Below, piece by piece: positions 34,702 to 44,241 of a stretch of DNA of 64,000 nt. The first letter of the stretch is position 1. Each line of letters starts with the position of its first letter. The position numbers were made by a program, and so were the translations under genes. Below the pieces are notes generated by a model. It saw nothing but the letters and a program-made list of their open reading frames with translations. It ran no database searches and was not told the DNA's origin. This DNA is from Marixanthomonas sp002364245 (GTDB lineage Bacteria > Bacteroidota > Bacteroidia > Flavobacteriales > Flavobacteriaceae), in the NCBI GenBank assembly GCA_963973455.1, contig CAXAZF010000003.1, forward strand, positions 62,001-126,000, in the 5' to 3' direction.

Positions 34702-35922
34702 GTGAGGGTACTACATATTTTATATCAATCACTACCACAAGTCTCTGGATCAAGTATTAGGAGTAGGGATATCCTGCTCTCTCAGAAATCAATAGGCATA
34801 ACTGTTACGGCAATTACATCTCCTTTTCAGCATTCTATTTCAGGCGAAAAAGAAGATATTATAGATGGTATTAAGTATATCCGCACTTCTAAAAAAAAGG
34901 TTTCTTCTATTTCTGATGAAAAAAAAAGTGTGTTTCATCAACTTGCAAAGTTATTTTCAATACTAACCTTTAGCTTTTCGCTTTACAAAATAGTAAAAAA
35001 AGAAAAACCTGATATACTTCATGCCCATGCCATGTTCTTTTGTGGTATTCCAACCTTGATAATTGGAAAGCTAACAGGACTGCCAGTTGTATATGAATTT
35101 AGATCCCTATGGATGTTTCAGAAAAAATTTGGCAAAAAAACGCGGTTGGAAACCACTATTGAAACCTTTTTGCTAAAAGCAGAAATCTTTACGCTTAAAA
35201 GAGCAGATCACTCTGTATTTTTAAATGAAAAATTAAAAGGGTATTTTATTTCACTAGGCCATTCATTTGCGAATAGTAGTATTGTTAATAATGCTGTAAA
35301 CACACAATTAATTAAGGAAAAGAGAATACCAATTCAAGTTGAAAGAGAAACTCCCGTATTTGGATATATTGGAACCCTTACAGCATATGAAGGAATAGAG
35401 TTTTTAATTGAAAGCTTTCAAGAGTTGGCAGATGAAGGTTTTTATAACAAACTTATTATTTACGGAACTGGTATTAGCGAGAAAAACATAGTTGAAACTA
35501 TTAAAAAACGGCCAGATTTAAAAAATATACAATTTAAAGGAAGTGTTCATCCCAGTGAAGTAAACAAAGCTTTTTCAAAAATAGATGTGATTATAAATCC
35601 TAGATTGAGTAATGATGTAACCAATGCTGTAACACCCTTAAAGCCATTAGAAGCAATGGCGTACCATAAAATTGTAATTGGGAGCGATGTTGGTGGGATT
35701 TTAGAGTTATTGACTAACAATAAAAACGGATTTACATTCAAAGCTGAAAATAAAAATAGTCTAAAAAAAACAATTCTAAAAGTTGCTTACTTAAAAGAAA
35801 AAGAGAAAAAAGATATAATTAATAATGCTTTAGAATATGTTGTTGAAAACAAGAGTTGGATACATAATGCCCACCAATACGAGAATGCATATAGTAGTTT
35901 ATTAGAAAATAATCAGGGATAG
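34702..35922 (+). CDS. Family 4 glycosyltransferase
   Basis: The protein (406 residues) has a GT-B fold: an N-terminal Rossmann part (VLHILYQSLPQVSGSS, HAHAMFFCGIPTLI) and a C-terminal part with the FGYIGTLTAYEGIEFL and RLSNDVTNAVTPLKPLEAMAYHK segments. The latter carries the E-x7-E-like donor site (KPLEAMA). It starts with GTG at 34702; the N-terminal region begins right with the first beta-strand, which supports that start. The gene is divergent from the ligase-family gene. Confidence 0.87.
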   Translation: MRVLHILYQSLPQVSGSSIRSRDILLSQKSIGITVTAITSPFQHSISGEKEDIIDGIKYIRTSKKKVSSISDEKKSVFHQLAKLFSILTFSFSLYKIVKKEKPDILHAHAMFFCGIPTLIIGKLTGLPVVYEFRSLWMFQKKFGKKTRLETTIETFLLKAEIFTLKRADHSVFLNEKLKGYFISLGHSFANSSIVNNAVNTQLIKEKRIPIQVERETPVFGYIGTLTAYEGIEFLIESFQELADEGFYNKLIIYGTGISEKNIVETIKKRPDLKNIQFKGSVHPSEVNKAFSKIDVIINPRLSNDVTNAVTPLKPLEAMAYHKIVIGSDVGGILELLTNNKNGFTFKAENKNSLKKTILKVAYLKEKEKKDIINNALEYVVENKSWIHNAHQYENAYSSLLENNQG

Positions 35923-35929
35923 AAATACA

Positions 35930-36685
35930 ATGAGTAATCAAATACCAAAAATAAATATACTTAATACCGAAATTGTAGATCTGTCCATGGCAGAAACAAT
36001 ATCGCTTGTAAAAGAAACCATAGAAACCCAAAAAAGTATAAACCTTACCGATATTAATGCGGGGAAGATAATCCAAATTAAAGACGACCCCAACATGCAA
36101 AAATATGTTGCAGATAGTGATGTAATACAAGCAGATGGGCAAGCTGTTATCTGGGCTTCTCGATTTTTAAATAAACCATTAAAAGAACGGGTCGCTGGGA
36201 TAGACCTAGTTCATCACTTAGCTGAGATGGCTTATAAAAACGGATTTAAAATCTTTTTATTTGGAGCAAAAGAAGAAGTTGTAAAAAAGGTTAAAGAAAA
36301 GTTTTCAAATGAATTTAATTCAACATTAATTGCTGGCTACAGAAATGGGTATTTTAAACCAGAAGATGAACCAGAAATCGCAGAACAAATATCCAAAAGC
36401 GGTGCCCATATTCTTTTTGTTGGCATAACCTCTCCCATTCAAGAGCGATTTTTATATCAAAATAAAGAAATTTTAAAAGATGTAAATTTTAAAATGGGCG
36501 TAGGGGGTAGTTTCGATGTCATATCGGGAAAAACAAAACGGGCTCCCCAATGGATGCAAAAATCTGGTCTAGAGTGGTTTTATCGTTTTTTACAAGAACC
36601 CAAAAGAATGTGGAAACGGTATTTAGTGGGAAACACCAAGTTTATTATGCTAGTGTTTAAAGAGAAGTTTTTTGGGAAAGATTAG
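35930..36685 (+). CDS. WecG/TagA/CpsF family glycosyltransferase
   Basis: The protein has 251 residues. The family signatures are NLTDINAGKI-like residues near 35, ADGQAVIWASRFL, HILFVGITSPIQERF and GVGGSFDVISGKTKRAPQW, ending in WFYRFLQEPKRMWKRY. WecG moves ManNAcA to lipid-linked GlcNAc and TagA moves ManNAc. Since this locus makes UDP-ManNAcA through wecB/wecC, it is the natural candidate for that transfer. It starts eight bases after the preceding glycosyltransferase. Confidence 0.9.
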   Translation: MSNQIPKINILNTEIVDLSMAETISLVKETIETQKSINLTDINAGKIIQIKDDPNMQKYVADSDVIQADGQAVIWASRFLNKPLKERVAGIDLVHHLAEMAYKNGFKIFLFGAKEEVVKKVKEKFSNEFNSTLIAGYRNGYFKPEDEPEIAEQISKSGAHILFVGITSPIQERFLYQNKEILKDVNFKMGVGGSFDVISGKTKRAPQWMQKSGLEWFYRFLQEPKRMWKRYLVGNTKFIMLVFKEKFFGKD

Positions 36686-36797
36686 GACTCGAAGTAATAG
36701 ATAAACACCTTAGCGATTATGATTTTGTACAAGAACAGGGTTATTGTACTTTTGTTCTTTATCTTTCGCCTTTTAAACAATATAGTAACTTAGGTAT

Positions 36798-38006
36798 ATG
36801 AAAATTCTACTTTCCGCAATTTATCCGTACGTATATCTATTATTGTTTTTAACCATCCCTTTTGAAGATTATATACGGGCATTGCCCAATGTGTTAATGG
36901 CCATTCTGGTAATCGTATTTCCTTTCGTGGTAAAAAAAGAAGATTTTAAGAAAATTGACCGTTCCCTTATTCTTCTTTTACTTCTCTTTTTTGGTTATTT
37001 GGTTGTTAATGCAGCATTATCGGGAACATTGGGAGAAGATTTCAGTATTATAAAAAAAGTACTAATAGCAGTCGGATTGGTTTTACTTTATATCCCTGTA
37101 AATGATTTTGATAAAATTAAAAAAGCAATCATCTTTTCCTCGATCGCTGCTATTATTTTTTCGGTAATTAATATTGTAGTATTGACTAATACATTGAGCG
37201 ATTTTAATTTTGGCGACTCACCGATGATTATCGAAGCACTATTGGTAGATAGGCTATATTTAGGGCTTTTGGCCGTTTTAAGTATCTTGGTATCGTATAG
37301 TCTAATGCGACCTAAATTTCATCCTAAAAACAGGTACTACTTGGCTAATATCATTATCAATACCCTCTTTTTGTTTTTGATAAGCACAAAGATTGCTTTA
37401 TTATTGTTGGTGTTCTTGCTTTTATTACGCCAACTGTATGGTACAAAAAAGCGGGTTCGAATACCAATTCTAGTGCTTTTTGTAGCAATTTTAGGAACTT
37501 TATTTTATGTTGGGCTTACACATAAAGATGATAAAGAGCCATCTCTCTTGACCAATTTAGTAACTAATACAATGACTTGGGAACTCCGCTCGGAGACCTG
37601 GGAATGTGGCTGGAAAATAGCTAAAAAAAAAGGGGTCAACTGGGCTGGAATTGGTTTTTACAACACCAAGGACCAACTGGTTTCTTGTTATAAAACAGAG
37701 ATAACTAATTTAGAGAAAAAACAAGAATTTATAGATAAAAGATATAACACTCACAATCAATTTTTAGATTTTTACAATAGTGCCGGATTAATTGGGCTTT
37801 TACTGTTCAGTATCCTTATTATTGCACTTTTCGTAAAAAAAAGACACCAATATTTTCCCGTGGCATTATTACTTTCGTTAGTAGCCTATTGTATGGTGGA
37901 AAACGTGTTCCATAGGCAAATAGGAGCATATTATATTGGGTTCATACTTATTGTGTTAGTCTCTAATAAAATGGTTGCACAAAACAATACTTTAAATGAG
38001 GGTTAA
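36798..38006 (+). CDS. O-antigen ligase family protein (Wzy_C domain), second copy
   Basis: This 402-residue protein has about ten membrane segments and the loop ELRSETWECGWKIAKKKG, then GIGFYNTKDQL and YNTHNQFLDFYNSAGLIG, which has the His of the ligase/polymerase family. The sequence is clearly different from the protein at 33367, so the locus has two Wzy_C-type proteins. One may polymerise and the other ligate. It has its own leader of about 110 bases. Confidence 0.78.
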   Translation: MKILLSAIYPYVYLLLFLTIPFEDYIRALPNVLMAILVIVFPFVVKKEDFKKIDRSLILLLLLFFGYLVVNAALSGTLGEDFSIIKKVLIAVGLVLLYIPVNDFDKIKKAIIFSSIAAIIFSVINIVVLTNTLSDFNFGDSPMIIEALLVDRLYLGLLAVLSILVSYSLMRPKFHPKNRYYLANIIINTLFLFLISTKIALLLLVFLLLLRQLYGTKKRVRIPILVLFVAILGTLFYVGLTHKDDKEPSLLTNLVTNTMTWELRSETWECGWKIAKKKGVNWAGIGFYNTKDQLVSCYKTEITNLEKKQEFIDKRYNTHNQFLDFYNSAGLIGLLLFSILIIALFVKKRHQYFPVALLLSLVAYCMVENVFHRQIGAYYIGFILIVLVSNKMVAQNNTLNEG

Positions 38007-38021
38007 AATGTCAGCAAATTG

Positions 38022-38029
38022 TATTTTTG
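38022..38029 (+). promoter_or_regulatory. Candidate -7 box of the ugd operon
   Basis: TATTTTTG fits TAnnTTTG 27 bases before the ATG at 38056. It marks a likely separate transcription unit for ugd, the decarboxylase and the phosphotransferase. The -33 element is not clear. Confidence 0.4.
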
Positions 38030-38055
38030 CACTCTTAAAATAAAGACGTTAAAAT

Positions 38056-39357
38056 ATGAAAATAACAGTTGTAGGAACAGGGTATGTAGGTCTCGTAACA
38101 GGAACCTGCCTTGCCGAAACAGGAAATGAAGTAGTATGTGTTGATATTGATAAAGAAAAAGTCAATGCGATGCGCAATGGCACCGTTCCTATCTACGAAC
38201 CACACCTTGACGTCCTTTTTGAACGCAATATAGAAGCCAATCGTCTTCAATTTACAACCTCTTTAGACAAAGGGTTAGAACACGGTGAGATAATTTTTTT
38301 GGCATTGCCCACACCCGAAGATGAAGACGGATCTGCCGACCTTTCTTATGTTTTAAATGTTGCTGAAGAAATAGGGCAGAAAATAAAAACGTACAAAGTA
38401 ATCGTTGATAAAAGCACAGTGCCTGTTGGAACCGCAGAAAAAGTACAGGCCGTAATCGAAAAAAATGCAAGCTGTGATTTCGATGTGGTTTCCAATCCTG
38501 AATTTTTAAGGGAAGGCTTTGCCGTAGACGATTTTTTAAAACCCGAACGTATTGTTATAGGTTCAAGCAGTGAAAAAGCGACTCAATTAATGCAAAAGTT
38601 GTATGCACCTTTTGTGCGCTCTGGAAATCCAATTATCGTAATGGACGAAAAGTCTGCCGAATTAACCAAATACGCAGCTAATTCATTTTTGGCAACCAAA
38701 ATTACATTTATGAACGAGATTGCCAATTATTGTGAAAAAGTGGGGGCCGATGTCGATAAAGTACGTGCAGGGATGGGTACCGACTCCCGAATTGGCAAGC
38801 GGTTTTTATTCCCAGGTATTGGCTATGGCGGATCTTGTTTCCCGAAAGATGTAAAAGCACTTCAGAAAGCTGGAAAAAATGAAAACTATGACTTTAAGAT
38901 TTTGAATTCAGTAATTGAAGTAAATAAAAACCAGAAAACAATTCTGCTTCCAAAAATTGAAGATTACTTTAAAGGAGATTTACAAGGAAAGCAAATCGCT
39001 CTATGGGGCTTAGCATTTAAACCCGAAACCGATGATGTACGCGAAGCACCTTCCATAGATATGATGCACGGATTGCTTAAAAAAGGCGCTAAACTAACCG
39101 TTTTTGATCCTGAAGCTATGCCGAACATTAAAAAACAATTTGGAGACAAACTAAACTATGCAGATTCGATGTACGAAGCTTTAGAAGGAGCCGAAATATT
39201 ATTGATTTGTACCGAATGGAGTATATTCAGGACACCCGATTTCAGTAAAATAAAACAAGAATTAAAAAACCCAGTTATTTTCGACGGAAGAAACTTGTAT
39301 AATGTGGAAGACGTGAAAAACGAAGGGTTTACGTACGTTTCAATAGGAAGAAACTAA
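38056..39357 (+). CDS. ugd: UDP-glucose 6-dehydrogenase
   Basis: The protein (433 residues) makes UDP-glucuronic acid. It has the NAD motif GTGYVGLVTGTCLAETG and the catalytic Cys region GIGYGGSCFPKDVKAL, of which GGSCFPKD is the UDP-glucose-type variant. DKSTVPVGTAEK, SNPEFLREGFAV and GLAFKPETDDVREAPS are also typical. The next gene, two bases on, turns the product into UDP-xylose. Confidence 0.95.
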   Translation: MKITVVGTGYVGLVTGTCLAETGNEVVCVDIDKEKVNAMRNGTVPIYEPHLDVLFERNIEANRLQFTTSLDKGLEHGEIIFLALPTPEDEDGSADLSYVLNVAEEIGQKIKTYKVIVDKSTVPVGTAEKVQAVIEKNASCDFDVVSNPEFLREGFAVDDFLKPERIVIGSSSEKATQLMQKLYAPFVRSGNPIIVMDEKSAELTKYAANSFLATKITFMNEIANYCEKVGADVDKVRAGMGTDSRIGKRFLFPGIGYGGSCFPKDVKALQKAGKNENYDFKILNSVIEVNKNQKTILLPKIEDYFKGDLQGKQIALWGLAFKPETDDVREAPSIDMMHGLLKKGAKLTVFDPEAMPNIKKQFGDKLNYADSMYEALEGAEILLICTEWSIFRTPDFSKIKQELKNPVIFDGRNLYNVEDVKNEGFTYVSIGRN

Positions 39358-39359
39358 AG

Positions 39360-40349
39360 ATGAAAAAAAAGATAGTAATTACCGGTGCTGCAGGCTTCTT
39401 AGGATCTCACTTATGCGATCGATTTATTGCAGAAGGATTTGAAGTAATTGGGATGGACAACCTAATTACCGGTGATTTAAAGAATATTGAGCATCTTTTT
39501 CAAGACAAAGACTTCCATTTTTATCACCACGATGTTACCAAGTTTGTCCACGTACCGGGAAAAGTGGATTACATTTTACATTTTGCATCACCTGCCAGTC
39601 CCATAGATTATTTAAAAATCCCAATTCAAACCTTAAAAGTAGGTTCATTAGGCACACATAACCTGCTTGGGTTAGCCAAAGAGAAAAATGCACGAATTTT
39701 AATAGCTTCCACTTCCGAAGTTTATGGCGATCCGTTAGTACACCCACAAAGCGAAGAATACTACGGGAATGTAAATACCATTGGCCCAAGAGGCGTTTAC
39801 GATGAAGCAAAGCGTTTTCAAGAATCTATAACCATGGCTTACCATAGGTTTCATGGCCTAGAAACCCGTATCGCCCGTATTTTTAACACTTATGGTCCTA
39901 GAATGCGCTTGAATGATGGTCGTGTTATCCCTGCCTTTTTAGGGCAAGCGTTACGTGGTGAAGACTTAACGGTTTTTGGTGACGGCTCGCAAACCCGCTC
40001 CTTTTGTTTTGTTGATGACCAAGTAGAGGGGCTTTTTAAATTGTTAATGAGTGATTATTCGTTGCCCATTAACATCGGTAACCCACACGAAATAAGTATT
40101 TTGGATTTTGCTGAAGAAATTATAAAATTGACTGAAACCCAACAAAAAATAGTGTTCAAACCTTTGCCGAAAGACGACCCTATGCAACGGCAACCGGATA
40201 TTGAAAAAGCAAAAAAAATATTGGGCTGGGAACCTAAAATATCCAGAGAAGAAGGATTGAAAACCACGTATGAATATTTTAAAGGTTTTTCAAAAAAAGA
40301 ATTACAAAAAAGCGAACACAAAAATTTTTCAGAGCATATTAGAAAATAG
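39360..40349 (+). CDS. UDP-glucuronate decarboxylase (UDP-xylose synthase)
   Basis: The protein has 329 residues, of the SDR extended type. It has the NAD motif GAAGFLGSHLCDRF, STSEVYGDPLVHPQ, the Tyr-x3-Lys pair in YDEAKRFQE, and RIARIFNTYGPRM, all typical of UXS. It decarboxylates UDP-glucuronate from the preceding enzyme. The alternative, a related dehydratase, is less likely given RGVYDEAKRF and the ugd neighbour. Confidence 0.92.
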   Translation: MKKKIVITGAAGFLGSHLCDRFIAEGFEVIGMDNLITGDLKNIEHLFQDKDFHFYHHDVTKFVHVPGKVDYILHFASPASPIDYLKIPIQTLKVGSLGTHNLLGLAKEKNARILIASTSEVYGDPLVHPQSEEYYGNVNTIGPRGVYDEAKRFQESITMAYHRFHGLETRIARIFNTYGPRMRLNDGRVIPAFLGQALRGEDLTVFGDGSQTRSFCFVDDQVEGLFKLLMSDYSLPINIGNPHEISILDFAEEIIKLTETQQKIVFKPLPKDDPMQRQPDIEKAKKILGWEPKISREEGLKTTYEYFKGFSKKELQKSEHKNFSEHIRK

Positions 40350-40351
40350 AG

Positions 40352-41707
40352 ATGATTTTTAAAAGTGGAAGATATTCAGGCTATTTAAGGCCAATAACCT
40401 ATTTGATTGACCTATTGATCATTCATATATGGGCGTTTTATTTCTTTTCTGAAACCTACGACATCATCAACTTTATTGCCTTTGTAACCCTAGGGTGGGT
40501 CATCCTTTCGCTAAAATCCAGTTTTTACGAAATATACCGGTTTACCCATGTTTCAAAAATTATGTCGCTTATAGGAAAGCAGTTTATAATTTTCTTATTG
40601 ATTGTGTTTGCCTACTTCGGTATTTTTAATGCCGAAAACGAGAGTTCTTTAACTGTAATAAATTACGTACTTCTGGTAATGGCATGCATTACAGTAATAA
40701 AGTTTACCATTTATTTTTTACTTAAAAGATACAGGCTGTTAACTGGTGGAAATAAAAGGAAAGTAGTGATTATAGGGTTAAACAAAAAAACAGACCAACT
40801 ACGTAAATTCTTTTCAGATAATCCAGAATATGGGTATCAACTTGACAAAATATTCAGTTTAAAAGGACCGCAAAAAACGACAATTGACAATTGTATCGAA
40901 TATATTACAGATAACAATGTTGATGAAATATACTCTTCAGTAGCCGAATTGAATAACGCTGACCTTATTCGGTTGATTGATTATGTGGATAATAACCTTA
41001 AGACATTGAAGTTTCTGCCTGATAATAAAGAGATCTACAGTAAAAAGTTAGATTTTAGCTATTATGGGGTTTTACCAATTTTATCATTGCGTAAAATACC
41101 TATGGACGAACCCTTTAATCAATTTATAAAAAGAGGTTTTGATATAATTTTATCTTTATTTGTAATAATTGGAATTCTTTCTTGGCTTACCCCAATACTG
41201 GCAATACTAATAAAACTGGAATCAAAAGGCCCCGTTTTTTTTAAACAAAAAAGAAATGGACTTGATTACCAAGAATTTTTCTGTTACAAGTTTAGATCTA
41301 TGAAACCTAATCCTATGGCACATCTGCACCAAATAAGTAAAGGTGACACAAGGGTTACTGCAATAGGGCGTATTCTACGTAAAACAAGTATAGATGAGAT
41401 GCCACAATTTATCAATGTCTTGAAAGGAGATATGTCTGTAGTTGGGCCAAGGCCCCATATGGTAAGTCATACACAAATGTATGCCGAACGTATAGATAAG
41501 TTTATGGTTCGTCACTTTATAAAACCTGGTATCACAGGTTTGGCTCAGGTAAGTGGATATCGTGGAGAAGTAGAAACAGAAAATGATATTATTAACAGGG
41601 TAAAGTTTGATATTTTCTATCTTGAAAATTGGTCATTGTTCTTGGATATTAAAATTGTATTCCAAACTATCTACAACGCTATTAAAGGGGATAAAAAAGC
41701 ATATTAA
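40352..41707 (+). CDS. Polyprenyl-phosphate hexose-1-phosphate transferase (initiating enzyme)
   Basis: The protein (451 residues) has about four N-terminal membrane helices and a CoA-binding-like central domain (about 125-240). A re-entrant helix near 262-290 leads into the catalytic domain: FFKQKRNGLDYQEFFCYKFRSM, here split around Arg, then TSIDEMPQFINVLKGDMSVVGPRPH. This is the PglC/WcaJ/WbaP-type phosphoglycosyltransferase that begins repeat units on undecaprenyl phosphate. Its stop overlaps that of the convergent glycosyltransferase by four bases. Confidence 0.93.
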   Translation: MIFKSGRYSGYLRPITYLIDLLIIHIWAFYFFSETYDIINFIAFVTLGWVILSLKSSFYEIYRFTHVSKIMSLIGKQFIIFLLIVFAYFGIFNAENESSLTVINYVLLVMACITVIKFTIYFLLKRYRLLTGGNKRKVVIIGLNKKTDQLRKFFSDNPEYGYQLDKIFSLKGPQKTTIDNCIEYITDNNVDEIYSSVAELNNADLIRLIDYVDNNLKTLKFLPDNKEIYSKKLDFSYYGVLPILSLRKIPMDEPFNQFIKRGFDIILSLFVIIGILSWLTPILAILIKLESKGPVFFKQKRNGLDYQEFFCYKFRSMKPNPMAHLHQISKGDTRVTAIGRILRKTSIDEMPQFINVLKGDMSVVGPRPHMVSHTQMYAERIDKFMVRHFIKPGITGLAQVSGYRGEVETENDIINRVKFDIFYLENWSLFLDIKIVFQTIYNAIKGDKKAY

Positions 41708-42864
41708 ACGTCATTTACTGCTTTTGAAAACTTATCAAACTGGGTATGAAAATCAAATGTTTCAACTGCTTTTTGTTGCACCTTTTCTTTATCAAACCGC
41801 TCTAATTCTAATATAGATAGTTCAGAAATAAACTTCTGAAAGAAATTAAAATCTGAAACGGGTATGTTCCAACCTAGTTTGTGGGTTTCTACCAAGGTTC
41901 CTCCTTCACCACCAGCAAAATAAGCTACAGGAAGTCCCAATCGAGTATATTCAAATAATTTTGAAGGTACCGAGCCATAAATCCTATTTGTCAGTGGTAT
42001 AAAAGCTATATCATATTGCTGCAGTGTTTTATGCAGTTTGGTTCTTTCTATTTCGCCGTGATAAAAAATGTTCTCTTTGTTGATTTTTGAAATTATTTCT
42101 TCCTCTGGTCCGGCACCATACATATGGAGCTCAATAAATTTGGGCAGTTCTATTTTTTTACAAACTTCAGCCAATCCTTGTGCTACACCTAATAAACCTG
42201 CATACACGAGTGTAATAGGTTTTTTAACAGAGGTTTCAGGAATAGTGGGAGGATTGAAATCCGGAATATTTCTGTATAAAAAAAGAGGCGTATTACATTT
42301 AGTATTTACGTGCGTAAGGATTTCTTCAGATTGTCCAATAATCAAATGGGATTTTTTGTAACAAAACCGCTCCATCCATTCTAAAACGGAATAATACAAC
42401 CCTTTTTTTAATAAACCCATTTCCAAACCAGCCAAAGGCCAAAGGTCTGAAACATTTAAAATTCGCTTTTTACCGAATACCCATGACCAAAAAACAGCGG
42501 TAAATCCAACAAAAACAGGAGAGTACTGTATAAATACTTTTTTAGGACTTCTTTTAAACAGAAAAAACAAGGTAAGGCTCACCGAAAAGGAAACCATAGA
42601 AAGCAAGCGTATAAACTTGTTGTGCGAGTTACTAGGCCACAACCACAATCGGTGAATGGTCCCTACAGCAGTTAAATCTTTTTTATAAACACTACCTTCA
42701 AAACCTTTAAAAATGGCTCCTTTTGGGTAATTGGGCATTGGGCAAACTACATGAATATTATAGTTGGCTTTTATCAGGTTACTAGCCAAAGTATGCATCC
42801 GGTTAGGAGCTGCTCCTTTTTCAGGAGGAAAATAGTTCGTAATTAATAGAATATCACGGCTCAT
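41704..42864 (-). CDS. Family 4 glycosyltransferase
   Basis: The protein (386 residues) has a GT-B fold with the N-terminal NYFPPEKGAAPNRMHTLA and the WbuB-like VSDLWPLAGLEMGLLKKG. The C-terminal half has VYAGLLGVAQGLAEVC and SVPSKLFEYTRLGLPVAYFAGGEGG, of which the last covers the donor-binding Glu. WbuB-type enzymes add an amino sugar to a repeat unit. It overlaps the following CapK-like gene upstream (42854-42864) by 11 bases, so both are in one reverse-strand operon. Confidence 0.87.
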   Translation of the reverse strand: MSRDILLITNYFPPEKGAAPNRMHTLASNLIKANYNIHVVCPMPNYPKGAIFKGFEGSVYKKDLTAVGTIHRLWLWPSNSHNKFIRLLSMVSFSVSLTLFFLFKRSPKKVFIQYSPVFVGFTAVFWSWVFGKKRILNVSDLWPLAGLEMGLLKKGLYYSVLEWMERFCYKKSHLIIGQSEEILTHVNTKCNTPLFLYRNIPDFNPPTIPETSVKKPITLVYAGLLGVAQGLAEVCKKIELPKFIELHMYGAGPEEEIISKINKENIFYHGEIERTKLHKTLQQYDIAFIPLTNRIYGSVPSKLFEYTRLGLPVAYFAGGEGGTLVETHKLGWNIPVSDFNFFQKFISELSILELERFDKEKVQQKAVETFDFHTQFDKFSKAVNDV

Positions 42865-44182
42865 TTCTCACTTCTATTTTGGAAATAAACTGTTTTAATT
42901 TCCCACGTTTGTTTCTATCTAGTACTTCTACCCGTTCATAGTGTATGTTGAGGTCGGTTCCAACGTATTTAGAAAGCGCTATTTCAATCTTTTTTAGGTC
43001 TTTTGTAGAAAGTGCTATTTCTGAAACGTAAACGATAGTAAATGCGTCTAAAGCGGTCTGCTCAACAACAAACTCTTTTACGTTTCCGTCCTCTTCCACA
43101 ATGCTTTTTGTAACATAATAAAAGGTAAGCCCTGGGATTATTTTACCATTGGATAACTTGGCCATATCATTGCTACGTCCTACTAGTTTTTCCAAGACAG
43201 CAACTTTATTAGTGGCAGAAGCTTCAATACTACCAAGGTCTCCAATATCGTACCGAATAAATGGATGAGCTTTATTGTATAAGGATGTAATAACAATTCG
43301 ACCTATTTCACCATTGGGAATGGAATTGTTTTTATGGTCTAAAATTTCTACAAAAAGAGTTTCCGTGTTCAATTTAAATCTGTCTTTTGTATTGGTAAAA
43401 GCTATTAAGTCTAATTCGCTTGCACCATACTCATTTATCAAGGGAACCCCAAACTGTTGTTCAAGTAGGGTTTTATCGTTTTCATATAGCATTTCGCTAG
43501 TTACGATACAATATTTTAAGGATGAACAAATTTCTTTTAAATATATATTTTTGCTCTTTAGGTACTTGGCAAATAAAACAATGGCACTCGTATACCCGTA
43601 TAGATAATCAAATCTTTTTCTTCGGAAAATATTTAAAAACTGCTCCAATTTTTCTTCGGAAAGATTAAAAATAGGGAACCGGTATCGGTTGCTTAACTTA
43701 TCTTTTAACCTTTCAGTGTAGTAGCCTTTAAAGTCTAATGGTATTCCATAAAAACGAGCTTGGAAAGATGAACTAAAATTTAAATCATACCAACTATAAC
43801 GGTCTAAGATTTCAGCCCAAGTAAGTGCATGACAGAAAATATCTTTAGCAAAAGAAAAAGGATTTCCACTAGACCCCGAGGTTTTACTTGTATAAGTATT
43901 TTTCTTTGAAAAACCGTTAGAAAGCCGCTTCTTTAATGGAATTTGCAAATCTCTTTTAGTTAAAACAGGGATATCTTCCCATTTTTTAATCGCCTTACCA
44001 TCAATAAAAGACTGATAAAAAGAGTTTTCTCGCTGATGATATTCAAATACTTTTTGTCGACTATCCTTTACATAGGCTTCGTAATCGGTTTCTGAAATCT
44101 GCTGAATCTCTTGCAACCGTTTTTTTGCTTCCTGAATAGGAAACCCCTTTAACCGTAATGTAGCTTCAAATAAATTCAACAT
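42854..44182 (-). CDS. CapK/phenylacetate-CoA ligase-like adenylate-forming protein
   Basis: The protein (442 residues) has the nucleotide loop TSKTSGSSGNPFSF (about 103-118), SLKYCIVTSEMLYENDK, INEYGASELDLIAF and IVITSLYNKAHPFIRYDIGDLG, with a C-terminal hinge LEKLVGRSND. This is the CapK group of the adenylate-forming superfamily found in capsule loci. It probably activates an acid for attachment to a sugar. The partner is unknown. It is the first gene of a reverse-strand pair, divergent from purD. Confidence 0.85.
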   Translation of the reverse strand: MLNLFEATLRLKGFPIQEAKKRLQEIQQISETDYEAYVKDSRQKVFEYHQRENSFYQSFIDGKAIKKWEDIPVLTKRDLQIPLKKRLSNGFSKKNTYTSKTSGSSGNPFSFAKDIFCHALTWAEILDRYSWYDLNFSSSFQARFYGIPLDFKGYYTERLKDKLSNRYRFPIFNLSEEKLEQFLNIFRRKRFDYLYGYTSAIVLFAKYLKSKNIYLKEICSSLKYCIVTSEMLYENDKTLLEQQFGVPLINEYGASELDLIAFTNTKDRFKLNTETLFVEILDHKNNSIPNGEIGRIVITSLYNKAHPFIRYDIGDLGSIEASATNKVAVLEKLVGRSNDMAKLSNGKIIPGLTFYYVTKSIVEEDGNVKEFVVEQTALDAFTIVYVSEIALSTKDLKKIEIALSKYVGTDLNIHYERVEVLDRNKRGKLKQFISKIEVRNEP

Positions 44183-44212
44183 AAAAAATTAGGGCTTCAA
44201 GTTACAAACAAT

Positions 44213-44220
44213 TATTTTTG
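44213..44220 (+). promoter_or_regulatory. Candidate -7 box of purD
   Basis: TATTTTTG fits TAnnTTTG, 22 bases before the ATG at 44242. It also argues that the upstream in-frame TTG at 44218 lies in the promoter and is not the start. Confidence 0.4.
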
Positions 44221-44241
44221 AAGTCGAAAAAATTCTTTCCT

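Noticed and set aside
40984..40992. DnaA-box match TGTGGATAA, with another at 33970-33978
   Set aside because: Single 9-mers inside coding regions, not clustered and not near the parS sites, so expected by chance in 64 kb.
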